From: Serinus canaria
Taxonomy: Eukaryota; Chordata; Aves; Passeriformes; Fringillidae
DNA: 64,000 nt
NCBI RefSeq assembly: GCF_022539315.1
Contig: NC_066327.1
Location: 417,501 to 481,500 of the forward strand
Direction: 5' to 3'
The notes under the pieces were generated by a model. The model made no database searches. It was not told the origin of the DNA and saw only the letters and a program-made list of their open reading frames with translations. Below, in pieces: positions 21,592 through 33,300 of this stretch (position 1 is its first letter; each line of letters opens with the position of its first letter). A program made the translations under genes and the position numbers.

Positions 21592-24500
21592 ATCTATATA
21601 TATATATATCCTGTGCATACATATACACACACAGGTACTTGTGTGCATGTGTGTATCCACCTATGAAGATACACAGTAAGCAGTGAAGAAGGGGCAATAG
21701 AAGAAGATAGGTTTAAATAACAGCTCTGGGTTTTTTACCAAAAAGGTCAAAATAGTCCAATTCAGAATCATCATAAAATCTAGCTAAGCCATGAAAGAAA
21801 GATCCAAATAGTAGAACAAAATCAAACTGAAACAACTTCCCTAAAGGACTCTTAAAGTGCACAGTTGTCTCTGATAATTGTTGGAAGGATTCTTAAGTGG
21901 GCGTACAGGGGACTCCTGCTCCCTGCTCATATGCTTTACCTTTCTTTGCATTTCTACAAGTCCTTACTCCTGGCCATCTATCACTTAGGACATGACTATA
22001 AAATGAAAATGTGAAGGTTTTGTTTGTTTCTAAATGAGAAACTACTGTGAGTTTTTAAGTTAATAAAATATTTTCTCAAATTAAGTAGAAGAGGTCTGTA
22101 GGTCACAGCTCCGGGAATCTGAAATTGCAGCTCTGGCAAAGGACTGGGAATAACTCGGGTATATTTCACCTGCTCTTCTCTAGCAGTCTTAGACTGTATG
22201 TTGTGGTTTTATATTGAATGAACAAAGGATATTGACCACTTAGAAAAAGTGATGAACAGTTAATATCAGGCTTCCTTCCACTTTCTCTAGCTGCGAGAGA
22301 AGGATCCATTAGAGAATCCTTTATTTGCTATCAGGGTATTAAGCTGGGAAACGAGGCTTGTCTGGAAAGGGACATGCATGCCAGCCTGCAGTACAACTGA
22401 AAGTCTGTTCGGTTGGGACGGAATCTTTGTTTGGGACTCGGTAGCAGTAGTTCTTGTGGCATAACCCCTCCAGCAAGGTTTCGGCCAGAAGTGCCCCTCC
22501 CTTAGCGAGTGCCAGTAGCTGCGGCAGCGGTAGCTGCTCAGGCACACAGGCTTAAAGCAGTGGTCCCTCTAATTAATTTAACAGAAATGGCCGGGTACAA
22601 GAGATTTTTTAATTTGGAAGTACTGCCGCTTTTAATTGCTGGTGTCATCCAGCAGCCCCCAGTCGCCCCCGAGGCGCATCGCGCTGCTGCTCCTCCAGCT
22701 GGAGAAGGATCTTTGCGGCTGTGCTGTGCATGCAGACATCACGCCCAGCGCTTTCCCACTGCTTCTTCGGCTCCCCAGAAAAGCTGGAGCCTCGCTCCAG
22801 GAATACAGAGAATTATCCTCACCGCTCAGCTTTTTGAATTGCTCAGAAGCCTGCGCAAAGTTCACAGCCGTGTCACTGCTGCGCAGTTTAGTTAAAGAGG
22901 CTGTGGCGGAGGAAAGCGCCCAGCTGCGGCGTGCCCGCGCTGGGCAGGTTCTGGGCTGGCAGCGATCGGGGTCACAAATGCCTTTTTCCTGTCCCCGAGC
23001 TGCCGCTCCCCGCGCTGGCTCGGAAGCTTTAGAGCCCGGCCGGAGTCCGGGGCTCGGAGGGGCTGCAGCGGGCTCGGAGGGGCTCGGAGAGGCCCCATGG
23101 GCGCGGCTGTCCCGGGAGCCCCAGCCCAGCCCCGGCCCGGGGGGCACCGCGCTCCGGCCCGGCCGCTCCGAGGGCAGCTGGTGACAAGAGGCAGCGGGAA
23201 CCCGGCTCTGAGAGCGGCTCTGGCAGCCCAGCTGCACACGGGCTGTCCTGACGCCGATTTGCATGCGAAAAAAACACTGAGCGCTGTGGGGTTTTGGTAC
23301 CAAGCTATAAATATAACCTTCACTCAGCTCAAAGTACTTTGTTTTGTTTTTCTCTCCTTCAAAACATCTGCTGTTTCCTCTTGATGCCAAATGGACTAAT
23401 TGTATACAGCAACCAATGAATAAATAAATAACAATAAACTCCTTTCATCAGAGGACTACAGCCTTTCATCTTTCTTCTCTTGCCAGAAAAAGGAGAAGAA
23501 AAAGGCCTAGCTCGCTAAAGAAACATGAAAAACTTCCTTTTTTTCCTGAAAAGTAGTTTTGATCAGTTTATCTAATAATTTACCAAAGTTTCTAAGTACA
23601 TTGATTATATACAGATTCTCCACACTTAAACCATCCCCATTCACATTCAAATATTTCTCATTGATAGTTTAATGAACTAACAGAACAATATAGTAATGAT
23701 TCTCTTTATATTTAACTTTGTCACATGATTTATTTTAAATGTAAATTTTGGAGTAAAAACAAGCCACAAAAATTTATGCCATTTCCATCTAATCAGATAT
23801 ATATTATCAAAAATTAATAATATACTATATGAAAAAATCCTATTAATTATGTAATTAATTGGTCTGGAGTGATGTCAGGTTGATTGTGAAAGGTAAAACA
23901 TTTTGACTTTTCCTGGCTTCTGGTTTACATCTTCTCTAACAGAGAGATAATTAAGGACTGACTGGGACTGTAAAAGGAAAGCAGCTCCTGCCCATTCAGC
24001 TCTGGACACCAGGACACCAGAACACTTTTCTTATCTATCAACAAAAAATTATCGACTCCAGGAATCAAAATGACACATTGTCATAAGAGTACAGCTTTGT
24101 TTCTAATCAGTTATGCAAACAAAATAGGCACACATGTCATGTGAGAATTTGTCTGAACACAAAACCTGAAACACTCAAAAATAAAGTTTATAAACTTCTG
24201 TTTAAATTGTAGAACGTTACTTTAATTTTCTTCCATAAAACACAGCAAAATGATATTGCGAGGTTGTAGTATTTTATTTCTGAAGTTTGGGTGGACAGTG
24301 AAAGTACTGGTTGTGTGTTGACATTCAGAAAGGGCAGTTTGGTTATATCAGAACTGCTGCTTGCTGTGAGCTGGGTCTCAGGTGATGCCAGTCCTGATCA
24401 GCCCTGGACACAGCTGCAGGACTGGGACCAAGCCCAGGCATTTCCCATCTCTCTGCTGTATTCTCCTCACAGTTAATGGAAAGAGGAGTATTCCTAGTGT

Positions 24501-27500
24501 GGAATTATCCTAGTGCATGGTAGGCAGTACTGGACAGCTGTAATGTGGATTTGTCATTCAGACCTTTGTGTACTCCAGACTTCAGATGTGTTCCCGTGGG
24601 TGGCTGAGCCACGGCTGGGGACAGTGACATGGGCAGGACCCAGTCCTTGGCCACACCTCAGTGCTGGCAGGGGACCCACAGGACACCTGAGTTAGCAGCA
24701 CAACAAAAACACTCACTAGGCAATATCTGCCTATTTGAAAAGTTTTTTACACTGTCTCTGTGTGGGAACAATTTAAAAAATTCCTGTGAGTCAATGTAGA
24801 CTTTTGGTTTCTTTTGTACATTTTAGGCTTAACTACAGTGCATGGAGTTTCAATTAATTCTAAGATTTAAAAGTATATTTAATATCAGACCCTCTGTGAT
24901 CAGTTCATAGGCAAAAAAAAAAAAACAAACTCATCCAAGATATTCAGTTAATGAACAAAGATTTTTGAAATAATAGATTCTGAATATACAGCTCTCATGA
25001 AAGAACAAGCATCTAAGATTTAAGTTAACTAGTTTGAAAAACCTTACTTTTAAAGAGTGTTTAATGCGGCATTTATAAATGGGAAAATTTATCACTTTCT
25101 GTATAATTTGTTTACAATTAATTTTAATCAGGATGCATTTAATATTTTCTGCACACACACTAGTCCTTAAAAACTGACAACTGTGTTATAAATTGTTGAA
25201 ATTGTTGTTATAAATTGTTGAGAACATGGAACAGGCTGTTACAGTTTCAAATGCTGAAGAATAAATGCTGCACCTAGGTATTGATTCAAATATTGCAAGT
25301 AAAAATATATTAATTATTTGCTTGAAGTTTCTATTTCCAAGCATCTGGGATGTGTGGGAAAAAAAAAATTCAATACAAGTCAAATCACCCAGAAAATGCA
25401 TTCCTTTTTGAGCACTGCTCTGGAAATAGGTTTTAGAAGGCAAAACATTTCTTGTTGTCGACTAATAGATCGGGGGGGAAAAAGCAAAGATCTCCAACCC
25501 AGGAAATCTCTGCTAACAGCAAATCCACTGTTTTGTCTCTGGCGCCGGACACCCTCATGCCCGGCTGGGACGGGAGAGGAGCAGAGGCTCGCAGAGGGAT
25601 GGATGTGCCCGCGGTCCGGGGTGGGAGCCCCGGGGATGGTTCCGGTGCCTCCGAGCCCCGGGCTGGCTCCCTCTCGCGGCTGCCGGCAGCTTTTGCTTCG
25701 GGAAAGGGAAAAAGGAGAATGCCGAGGCAATCAATAAACGCCGGAGGGGCTGACAGTGCGAGAACATGAGGAAACAAGTGGAAATGTAACAAGTATAATA
25801 AGCATAACATGAAACCTTACAGAAATAATTGAATTTCAATCCTTTTCATTCCTAACACCAATATTGGATGACATCAATAGCAATTGAGGATAAATGTAAA
25901 ATTAATGCTGTTGTAACTTGTGACTTCCACGGTGCTTGACAATGTTTAGCAGCTTCAAGCAATGATGTACTCAGAAAACGCCAGCAATAGCAGTGTTTTG
26001 GCTTTCAGCTAACCAAAATGTGACTCATTCAGAGCTGTCATACAATAAAATCTCTCTGTGACTGATGTGCTGCCAATTTCCTGCGGTTTCCTCTGAAGCC
26101 CAGGTCAGGCACTGGCGGCTGTGTTGGGGGGGCGAGCCTGGGCCACAATGACAGCTCATGGGGCAAAATAAACCCTCAATTTCAGCTCGGGTTCCACTAT
26201 CCTCTGCAAGAGGGAAAACTGACCTGAATAAGCGTTTTTAGAAAGCACAGACACATGGTTTTCTGAACTTTAAAAGGTGCTTGGAATCATGTGTCTCTTC
26301 ACGGTGTGTGAGACCCAAAAGGTAAACACAATCTGATGGTAGCCTGTGAAGCAGGGATTAATGTTAACAAACCTTTTGTTTGTGTTCTTTGTGTACTGTC
26401 TCCTAAAGCACCCTGTTGGCTCTTTGCAGCTCCTGTTATTTCTATGCCGCCTCAGGATGCCCAGAATTACACTGGCAATGATGTCATTTTTGGCTGTGAG
26501 GTGTCAGCCTATCCTATGCCACAGCTTGAATGGAAAAAAAAGGGGAATAAAATGTTTCTGCCAGGAGATGACACCCACGTCTCTGTTCAGGTAAAACTTC
26601 AATTTACCTTTTACAGTTTGGGAACAGGAGCAGGGTGGTTAATCTGTGAATTCCTCCCACAAAACACAATGCTGTTGCAATAAATAGATTCCCAGTAGGG
26701 GCCCTGTGACTATGCAAACAATGATGCTTTCTGTCAGTGCTTTGGCAGTCCCAGCAGAAGGAACAGCCAGGGTACCACTTATGTCTCTTTAGGAGGCTTT
26801 ACTCGAAACCAGCTGAAACTGTCCTGAAGTGTGAAAGTGCCCATGGAATGTCGTGCCAACCCAGAAACCCTGGCTGCTGAGTGTCAGCTTGGTCAGGCCC
26901 CCTTGGCCCTAACAAAGGGTCCCCTTGGCCCTAACAATTCCCCCAGACTCACTGCCCATCTCATCCTGAGCTTGAGCATAGGTGGAATACTTTGAAGAAG
27001 CAGCAAGTGGTGCTGGGACAAGGGACAGGAGGAGCACGGGGAAGAGTGAAGGGGAGCAGGAATGTGAGCACTGTGAAGGGGAGTGAAGGTGAAAGAGAAG
27101 AGATGGGAATGCATGAACTCAGAGGTGCAGAGCAGCAAGAAGGTAAAACACAATTCAGCAAGAATAAGCAGAATCAAAGCATGATGGCATTTAAAAAAAA
27201 AGAAAGCAAAATTTGTAATGATATTTAATCTATCCACAATTATTTTGAGAAACATCATGGTGTCTCCTAGCTACTTAATTTCAACCATTTCTCTTCTTCT
27301 CAAAGGCAAGAGGTGGGCCTCAGAAGTATGGTGTGACAGGCTGGCTGCAGATTCAAGGCCTCAAAAAATCAGATGAAGGCATTTATATCTGCCACACCAA
27401 AAATAAGCATGGTGCAACATATGCCTCTGCAAGATTGAAAGTCATTGATGGTAATTTTTTTAAATTTGGATGTAAAAGATATAAAAGTGCATACAAGCAG

Positions 27501-28937
27501 GATGCAAAGGATGGGGTTGTTGGAATGAAAATGAAGCATAGGAGAAGTTACCCAAAACTGACCATATTTTCACTCTTCTCTGTGCTTTTATTTTACTTTA
27601 TCCCCTAATGGATTATATTGTTATATGTTGCTACAAATTATACCAGTTCCAGAAAACAGAAAGCTGTGGATAGGAGCCATACAGCTGAGACACATTATTC
27701 CACTGTCCTTACCCCAGAGAAGTCCTTTGATGTTAGCAGGACCCAGAACAACAGCTGGGGTAACTGAGGTAGTCTTTCAATCATGGCAGGTTTGCTTAGC
27801 TGTTTATTTTTCATAAAATTAGGAAGAAAACAGTTGTTCCTTAATGAGAGTGGTTCAAAAGATGTAAGAAATAGCTTGCTATTGATTTGCTTTGGGCCCA
27901 GCCCTCCTCCATAGAGAATTGTTTTTCCTGGCAAATTCAGGATAAAGATGCATTGTCATATTTATCTCCTGGTCTAGGGAAGTTTGTCACTTGTCCAGTT
28001 TCTGTAAGTGACTTTCAAAGCTTTATTTTCTCTGGGAATATTTGCAGATGCACATGAGCTGCAGAAGGCTGATAGCACAGTTTACTAGTATTAGGAATTG
28101 AATGCATTTTCAACATGTCCTCAGCACAGCAAAGACATGGACCTGTTTGAGTGGGTCCAAAGGAGGCCACGGAGATGCTCCAAGTGCTGGAGCACCTCTG
28201 CTCTAGAGACAGGCTGAGCAAGCTGCTGGTGTTAAGCCTGGGGAAGAGAAGGCTCTTGGGAGATCCCAGTGCCTTTCCAATCCCTAAAGGGGGAGCACTA
28301 GAAGGAGGGAGAGGGACTTTTTATACAGGCAGATAGTGGTTGGACAAGGCAGAATAGTTTCAAACTAAAATAGGAGAGATTTAGATTAGGTGTTAGAAAG
28401 AAATTCTTTACTCAGAACATGGTGAAGTATTGACGCAGGGTTTTCAAAGGAGCTGTGGCTGCCCCATCCCTGAAGTGTCCAAGGCCAGGTTGGATGGGAC
28501 TTGGAGCAACTTGGGATAGAGGAAGTGTCCCTGCCCATGGCAGGGAATAGAACAAGATGAGGTCTAAGATCCATTTCAAACCAATCTATTCTGGGATTCC
28601 ATGATTCTATATAGAATTTGTTCATGACTTTCAGTGGTATGAGGTCAAGCTATTGGCTAAAACCCCTGTCCTTTTAATAGATAAAAAGGATTCAGAAAAT
28701 CTGGGCTTGCTGTACAAATCCAAACCCAGGCCTTCCTCTGTGTTCCCATCTTCATCTAATTTAATCTGGATTCAATTTCATCTTGCAGGCCCATCTCCTG
28801 CATTTGCATTTACTGCTGGCAGTAGAAGTGCAAGCTACAGTGTTGAATACGAGGAGTACTATGACAATTCTGACGAGGAAGATGATGAAGAATATGAATC
28901 CGGGAACTATGATAATGAAAACAATTCTGAAAAATAA
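20599..28937 (+). CDS. KAZALD1-like secreted IGFBP-Kazal-Ig protein, complete, four coding exons
   Basis: Exons 20599-21062 (ATG at 20606), 26430-26590, 27306-27450 and 28789-28937 join in phase into 303 codons plus TAA. Human KAZALD1 is about 304 residues. Signal peptide residues 1-19; IGFBP N-terminal domain about 36-112 with the GCGCC-type core (residues 59-67, DRCGCCLEC); Kazal domain about 113-150 (CGPDGKTYENIC); C2-type Ig domain about 153-254 with Cys175, Trp187 and Cys235 and the DEGIYIC signature; then an acidic Tyr-rich tail, 271-303. Sequons at Asn141, Asn165 and Asn299. Family members (IGFBP7, KAZALD1, IGFBPL1) are secreted and bind growth factors and matrix. The gene lies between GABRP and RANBP17, where I know of no human gene of this family, so it is probably a paralog retained in birds. 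The exact symbol is uncertain. Every splice site looks normal. Confidence 0.92.
21496..21610 (+). repeat. Tetranucleotide microsatellite (TCTA)n followed by (TA)n
   Basis: About 22 near-perfect copies of tcta with one early interruption (ctgtctatcatc), ending in tatatatatata. A typical length-variable short tandem repeat. Confidence 0.97.
22640..23270. promoter_or_regulatory. CpG island inside KAZALD-like intron 1
   Basis: Dense CpG and high G+C (for example ggcccggccgctccgagggc region, 23150-23180), followed by a TATA-like element ctataaatataa (about 23304). It could be an alternative promoter of the KAZALD-like gene or of an unseen non-coding transcript. Long open frames on both strands in this block reflect base composition and match nothing I recognise. 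Confidence 0.6.
25540..25760. promoter_or_regulatory. Small CpG-rich block in KAZALD-like intron 1
   Basis: About 220 bases with many CpGs (ctggcgccggacaccc, cccgcggtccgggg) surrounded by AT-rich sequence. It may be a regulatory element. No transcript is evident. Confidence 0.4.
26430..26590 (+). CDS. KAZALD-like exon 2: first half of Ig domain
   Basis: Acceptor gctctttgcag, donor gtaaaa. It reads GNDVIFGCEVSAYPMPQLEW and KKKGNKMFLPGDD in frame, nearly identical to the corresponding KAZALD1 region known from other vertebrates. Confidence 0.95.
26591..27305. other. KAZALD-like intron 2
   Basis: A short direct repeat of ccccttggccctaacaa lies near 26897-26937. Otherwise nothing was recognised. 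Confidence 0.6.
27306..27450 (+). CDS. KAZALD-like exon 3: second half of Ig domain
   Basis: Acceptor cttctcaaag, donor gtaatt. It encodes ARGGPQKYGVTGWLQIQGL, then the SDEGIYICHTKNKHG core that supplies the second Ig cysteine. Confidence 0.95.
27451..28788. other. KAZALD-like intron 3, carrying a CR1 insertion
   Basis: The last third is a CR1 LINE fragment (about 28135-28615). The remainder is unique sequence. Confidence 0.65.
28135..28615 (+). mobile_element. CR1 LINE 3' fragment, plus strand
   Basis: It shows the conserved CR1 3' run: ggaggccacggagatgctcc, gagcacctctgctctagaga, caggctgagcaagctg, then gaggtctaagatccatttca and the terminal attccatgattctat repeat. The 5' end is truncated. 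It lies in the sense orientation in the last intron of the KAZALD-like gene. Confidence 0.9.
28789..28937 (+). CDS. KAZALD-like exon 4: acidic tyrosine-rich C-terminal tail and stop
   Basis: Acceptor ttcatcttgcag. The exon encodes residues 255-303, with seven tyrosines embedded in Asp/Glu/Asn (residues 271-295), ending TAA at 28935-28937. Tyr in an acidic context in a secreted protein is a classic tyrosine sulfation setting, which is inference here. Confidence 0.9.
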
Positions 28938-31900
28938 TTTTTATACATCTCTTGTCCAAATCCTTTCACACTGTTGCATTTCACAGTAGTCTCTGTTCTG
29001 TAAATGGCTCCTCTGATAACACACATACTTACTTGTGTATCCACCTTCCTGAAATGTAGCTTTGAATGAAGTGTATCATGCTACTCACCAGAAGTAAGAA
29101 CAGTTGTAACACCAATATATTTAGACTATTAAATAAAATGCTTCTACTAAGTATGCAAGAGGGATGCAATTTTATATTATTTTTTAAATTATCATGTAAT
29201 TTCTTTCACACATTCTAATTTGTTGAGCAAAAATGTCAATAGTTAAACAAAATTTTTATTTTCTATCAATTTTCTTTTTTTCTGTAAAGTACTAAGAAAT
29301 ATTAAGAGATTGTTCACATGGCAACAAGCCTAAGTAAGTATGGAGGTTGCAAAACAGTCTTTAATTTCCTTAGTTCATGTTTTCTCATAAGTTTCAGCAG
29401 GATTTTCCTTCTCATATGAAATTTTTTTGTCTCATAAAAGGTGAATTATCTGTCTTTTGGGGGATGTTTTTGTTTGCTGTTAATAGATATGTGAAGCAAT
29501 CAGGTCTAAAGGCAGTAGGTACTGTTCTACAGTCAATACTCAAACACAGCCAGAAAAGATTCCTTGTGCATTCAAACCTCTGAGCACACTTTTGGTGTCC
29601 TTCTTGTGACAGCTCCTGCAATGCTGCCCACAGCAACGGCTCCCTCCCAGCACCCTCAGAGCAGTTCAGGTTTGGGATCATGATCTTCCCCCTGAACAGG
29701 ATGCTGGTTGGTGGGCATTCCTGCAGTTTAAAGGCGGCAGCTGCTCTGTGACTGATGCATGCCCTTCAAGCACAAAGGGATTGTACTCTGGAGCCGGCAT
29801 CTGTGCTTTGTCTGGGGCTGTGAACAAGTTACCCATATCCCTGAGCCATCAGCATTGCCAGGCTGCTGAAAGACCAGCAAACCACCAGAACACATGAACA
29901 TTGTTCCAACTGACCCATGAGCCAGCCAGCAAAGGAGTTGGAGTCAAAAGCACAGCACTTCCAAGGGCTGAGTGTGCACCCTGAGAAATTTCTCCAATTG
30001 CTTTTAGTAACTAATTACCCATTAATTCTGAGATTCCATTAGCCATTACCTCTGGGTTAATAGCTAATGGAAAAGGCCAACCCTGCTCTTACACCTCTGG
30101 GTCCCACTGGCTGAGGGCAGATGAACAGCAGTAAATTACGGAACACATTCAGGACTAAGGCAGCTCAGGCACTTGCAGGGAAAGCCTTGGCATGAGCAGG
30201 CTCCTTGAGCCGAGGCACAGCCCGTGCAGTGATCCCTGCACACACAGAGCTGCCACCAGCTGCATTCACGGTGACAGGGAGCCTTTGAGGGCACTGTACA
30301 GACACACTGTGTGGATTTTTAATGCATATACAATGCCTCACAAATTCTTCTTTTAATGTGTTAGTTGTGCCTATTTTTGCTATCAGAAAGATTTTTATTT
30401 TCAAATTAAAATTCTTTGAGAAATTTGCTATAGATGGTGTTTGCCCTGAGGTATTATTGACCTCTGTCCAGCAAACAACCAAAGAATAATTTATCTCATT
30501 TCAGGTTTCATGGTGTATCGTCAGCTTATGAGAAGAAAGTGTGTCATTGTGTTATTGAAAAAGATTAATTAGTTTTAATTAGAAATAGGAAGTGGCTTCA
30601 TATTTAACTACTGATTTTGCTTTTATGGACTCTTCCTTGTCTTCTTAGTGATATGTTAATAACTTTTTTTTTGCTTATCCACTATATATTAACTTAAAAT
30701 TATCTGATAGAAATTACTGATTACTTTTTATGGAACTATTTAATATGCAGACATATCCTCAAGATCAGTTGTGATCTCCATTGCAAATTAATGAACAAGA
30801 TTACTAAAGTAATCACTAAATGGTGGCAATATAGATTGGTATAATATAGTACATGGCACAGAAAATAATCTTGAAATCATTAGCCATCAAAAGAAATTGG
30901 AATTCTTGAGGGCCTTTTGATGTTGTTAATGGAAACTGAAAAACAGAAAGAATTTTTGAATGAGAAAATGTGCAGCAGAACTCTAGCAAATACCTGCAAG
31001 TGTTTGTCCTGATTGAGTATGTCTATTTAAGCTAACAGTCCCAGAAACAAAGAATTCTAAATTAAATACATTGCATTTCTGTCTCCATGTATTTTTATAT
31101 ATAATTTATAAGTTCTTGTAAATTATCAGCCATTCCTTTCAGTAAGAAAACTGCATTTTATGAAAAATATCAGTGTGATGCAAAAGAAAAAAAAAGGAAC
31201 ACTGGTACCTTGAAAAATTCCTAGTTTCTTTTATTATAGGAGGGGACAAAACCAGCTGGTTTTGTGTATATGTTTTAATCGAGCAATTTATTATTAAATT
31301 AAAAAAAGCACGGAGAAGATTCAGTCCTCTCTAAGCAGTAGACTGGAATGGATCTCATTGTAAATGTATTGCCTGTAGCAACAGATCTGTTAATGTAACC
31401 CAAAGGAACAGCAAGTTCAAGAAGGGAGATTTATTCCACCCACTGGGAAATGAGCCAGGCTTGAGCTGAAAATGGTGTATTAGTCCTGGTACTGTATTTT
31501 GCAAGGCAGACCTAAAGCTTTCTTTAATTGAGCTTTCACAGATGACCGTTAGACTTTGTGACATGAACGTCTGAACTTCACGGCACAGCTTCCTCCTGTC
31601 ACACAAGCATCTTCACTGTGTCATTTCCCCCTCCCTTGTGAAGGCAAAGGAATTGTACAGAAGTTGTAAAGAAATTCCACTGCTTGATGCAGAAGGTCCT
31701 TTGGGCAAGACCCTGACATAGGCTGGGGTACTTTCAAAATCTAATATTAGTACTTGCTGTGTTCAAGTTGTGTCAGCTATTAGTCTAGGAATCCATTAAT
31801 TCTTTAGCTGGAGCAACTTTTTTCCCCTTAAAATAATCAGGATAGAGCTGACAGAAATTGGATGCAGAAAGGCAATTGTCTGTGTTCCAGAGATTCAAAT

Positions 31901-32500
31901 GATTCAAGTGATGGTTAAAGCATGAGCCAGGGCTGCCCTGTGCAGTTGAACACAGCATGGGCTCCCTTCCTGCCCTGTGGAATAGCTTTGTGCTCTCCCT
32001 TCTGTCCTTGCTCAGCCATCACTTCAGGCAGGAGACCCACACCAGGGGGACAAACATTTCTGGCCAGGAACAAACACACTCCAGACAAGCTGGAAATTGG
32101 ATCATCCTGCAGGAAGCCCAGCTCTCACTCACACTTAAGTACATATGCTATCCATAGACTCTGCTCTTGTACTATTTATTTATGTATTTATTTATTAGCC
32201 CCATTTCCATAATTTTGCTTCAGACAGTTAATGAAGGGTTTTTTGTATAAAAGCATATGGTTCAGTGATTCACCTGAGATAGCTCATGTACAAACAAACC
32301 ACTCTTCCTATCCTGATTAAATTGTCATAATAATGGTTTTTCGACCTCACTGCTGAAGATGAATCCAGCAAATACACCCAGTTCATGTTTTCCTTCCAGG
32401 TCTAAAGCAATTTCCACTTCCAGAAACGTTCCACCGGTGTGGACCCCTTCTTTGCGGCTACTGCGCTTCACATGGGAATCTTTGCAATGTGGTCAATAAA
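28938..32500. other. Intergenic region between the KAZALD-like gene and the CpG island
   Basis: Contains the KAZALD-like 3' UTR to about 29155. The rest is AT-rich and unremarkable, with a TATT/TTTA simple stretch near 32175-32200. No exon was recognised. Confidence 0.55.
29132..29137 (+). terminator. Polyadenylation signal of the KAZALD-like gene
   Basis: AATAAA in the context ctattaaataaaatgc, about 195 bases after the stop codon. This gives a short 3' UTR. No downstream GU-rich element was checked. Confidence 0.55.
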
Positions 32501-32529
32501 GCACCAGGGAAACATCATCTCCTCAGGCC

Positions 32530-33300
32530 CTTTATAATCGCGAGGCTCCAGCCGCGCTGGCCCGGGGGGAGCTGGCACCGCCCGTGTCCGCTCGTGTCCC
32601 CACCGCCCCCGCACCGCCTCCGGCCCGCAAACTCCGCACCCCCGGCCGGCCCCGGCTCTGCCGCTGCCCCCGCAGGGCCCGCCCGCTCGGAAGGATGCGC
32701 GGCTCGGAATGATGCGCGGCTCGGAATGATGCGCGGCTCGGAAGGATGCGCCGCGCGTCCAGGTTGGTGCGCCCGGCGGGACCTGGGCTGGTCGCTGGAG
32801 CGCGCCGGGCGGTGCGGGGCCCTCCGTGGGGACGGTCCGGAGCTCGGGGGGAGGAGGGAGGGCGGTGCTGAGGTCCGCGGTGCTGCACTCAGACCGTCCG
32901 GGGCGGGGGCCGCGGGATGCGCGGGGCCGACCGGGCAGAGGAGCCGAAAGTGCCCGAGAGCCGCCCTGCCCGAGCAGCTGCGGCGGGGCTGGGGCCAGCG
33001 GAGCCGAGCCGGCAGCCTCGGCTGTGCTGCGGGACCGGGACTCTCGTGGGGCCGGGATGCCGCGCGGGGCAGGGACCGACGGCGCTCCCGTGCTCCCATC
33101 GCCCTGCTCCCATCGCCCTGCTCCCAGCGCTCTGCTCCCGGCTGGGACCACGGCGGCTCCACGCCGGGGGGAAGCAGCCGCACCTGCTCCTCCGTGCCGC
33201 TGCTCCCTGAAGGCAGTGCTGGGCTCCTGCGCCACTTCTTCCCCGAAAACCAGACGCTGAAGAACCTGTCCGAGAGGAGCATCAGCCACTGAAACGGCCT
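32530..33300. promoter_or_regulatory. CpG island, likely promoter of RANBP17
   Basis: About 770 bases of very high G+C with dense CpG, the strongest island in the window. It sits upstream of all RANBP17-like exons and in the + strand order expected for the gene's promoter (inference). It contains a 17-nt tandem repeat (about 32684-32750) and a ctcccatcgccctg repeat (about 33091-33140). No first coding exon of RANBP17 could be recognised in it. Long open frames in several phases are compositional. Confidence 0.6.
32684..32750 (+). repeat. 17-nt tandem repeat in CpG island
   Basis: About four copies of gatgcgcggctcggaat, the last degenerating. It is a short minisatellite inside the island. Confidence 0.85.

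Larger units (their letters stand above)
21063..26429. other. Intron 1 of the KAZALD-like gene
   Basis: A 5.4-kb intron. It contains a TCTA microsatellite (21496-21610), a CpG island (about 22640-23270), a second CpG-rich block (about 25540-25760) and, between them, strongly AT-rich sequence (23400-25500). No further exon was recognised on either strand. Confidence 0.65.

Noticed and set aside
22632..23390. 252-codon minus-strand open frame across the CpG island
   Set aside because: The sequence is compositionally biased (Gly, Ala, Pro, Arg, Ser), has no splice context or recognised domain, and is expected in GC-rich DNA with few stops.
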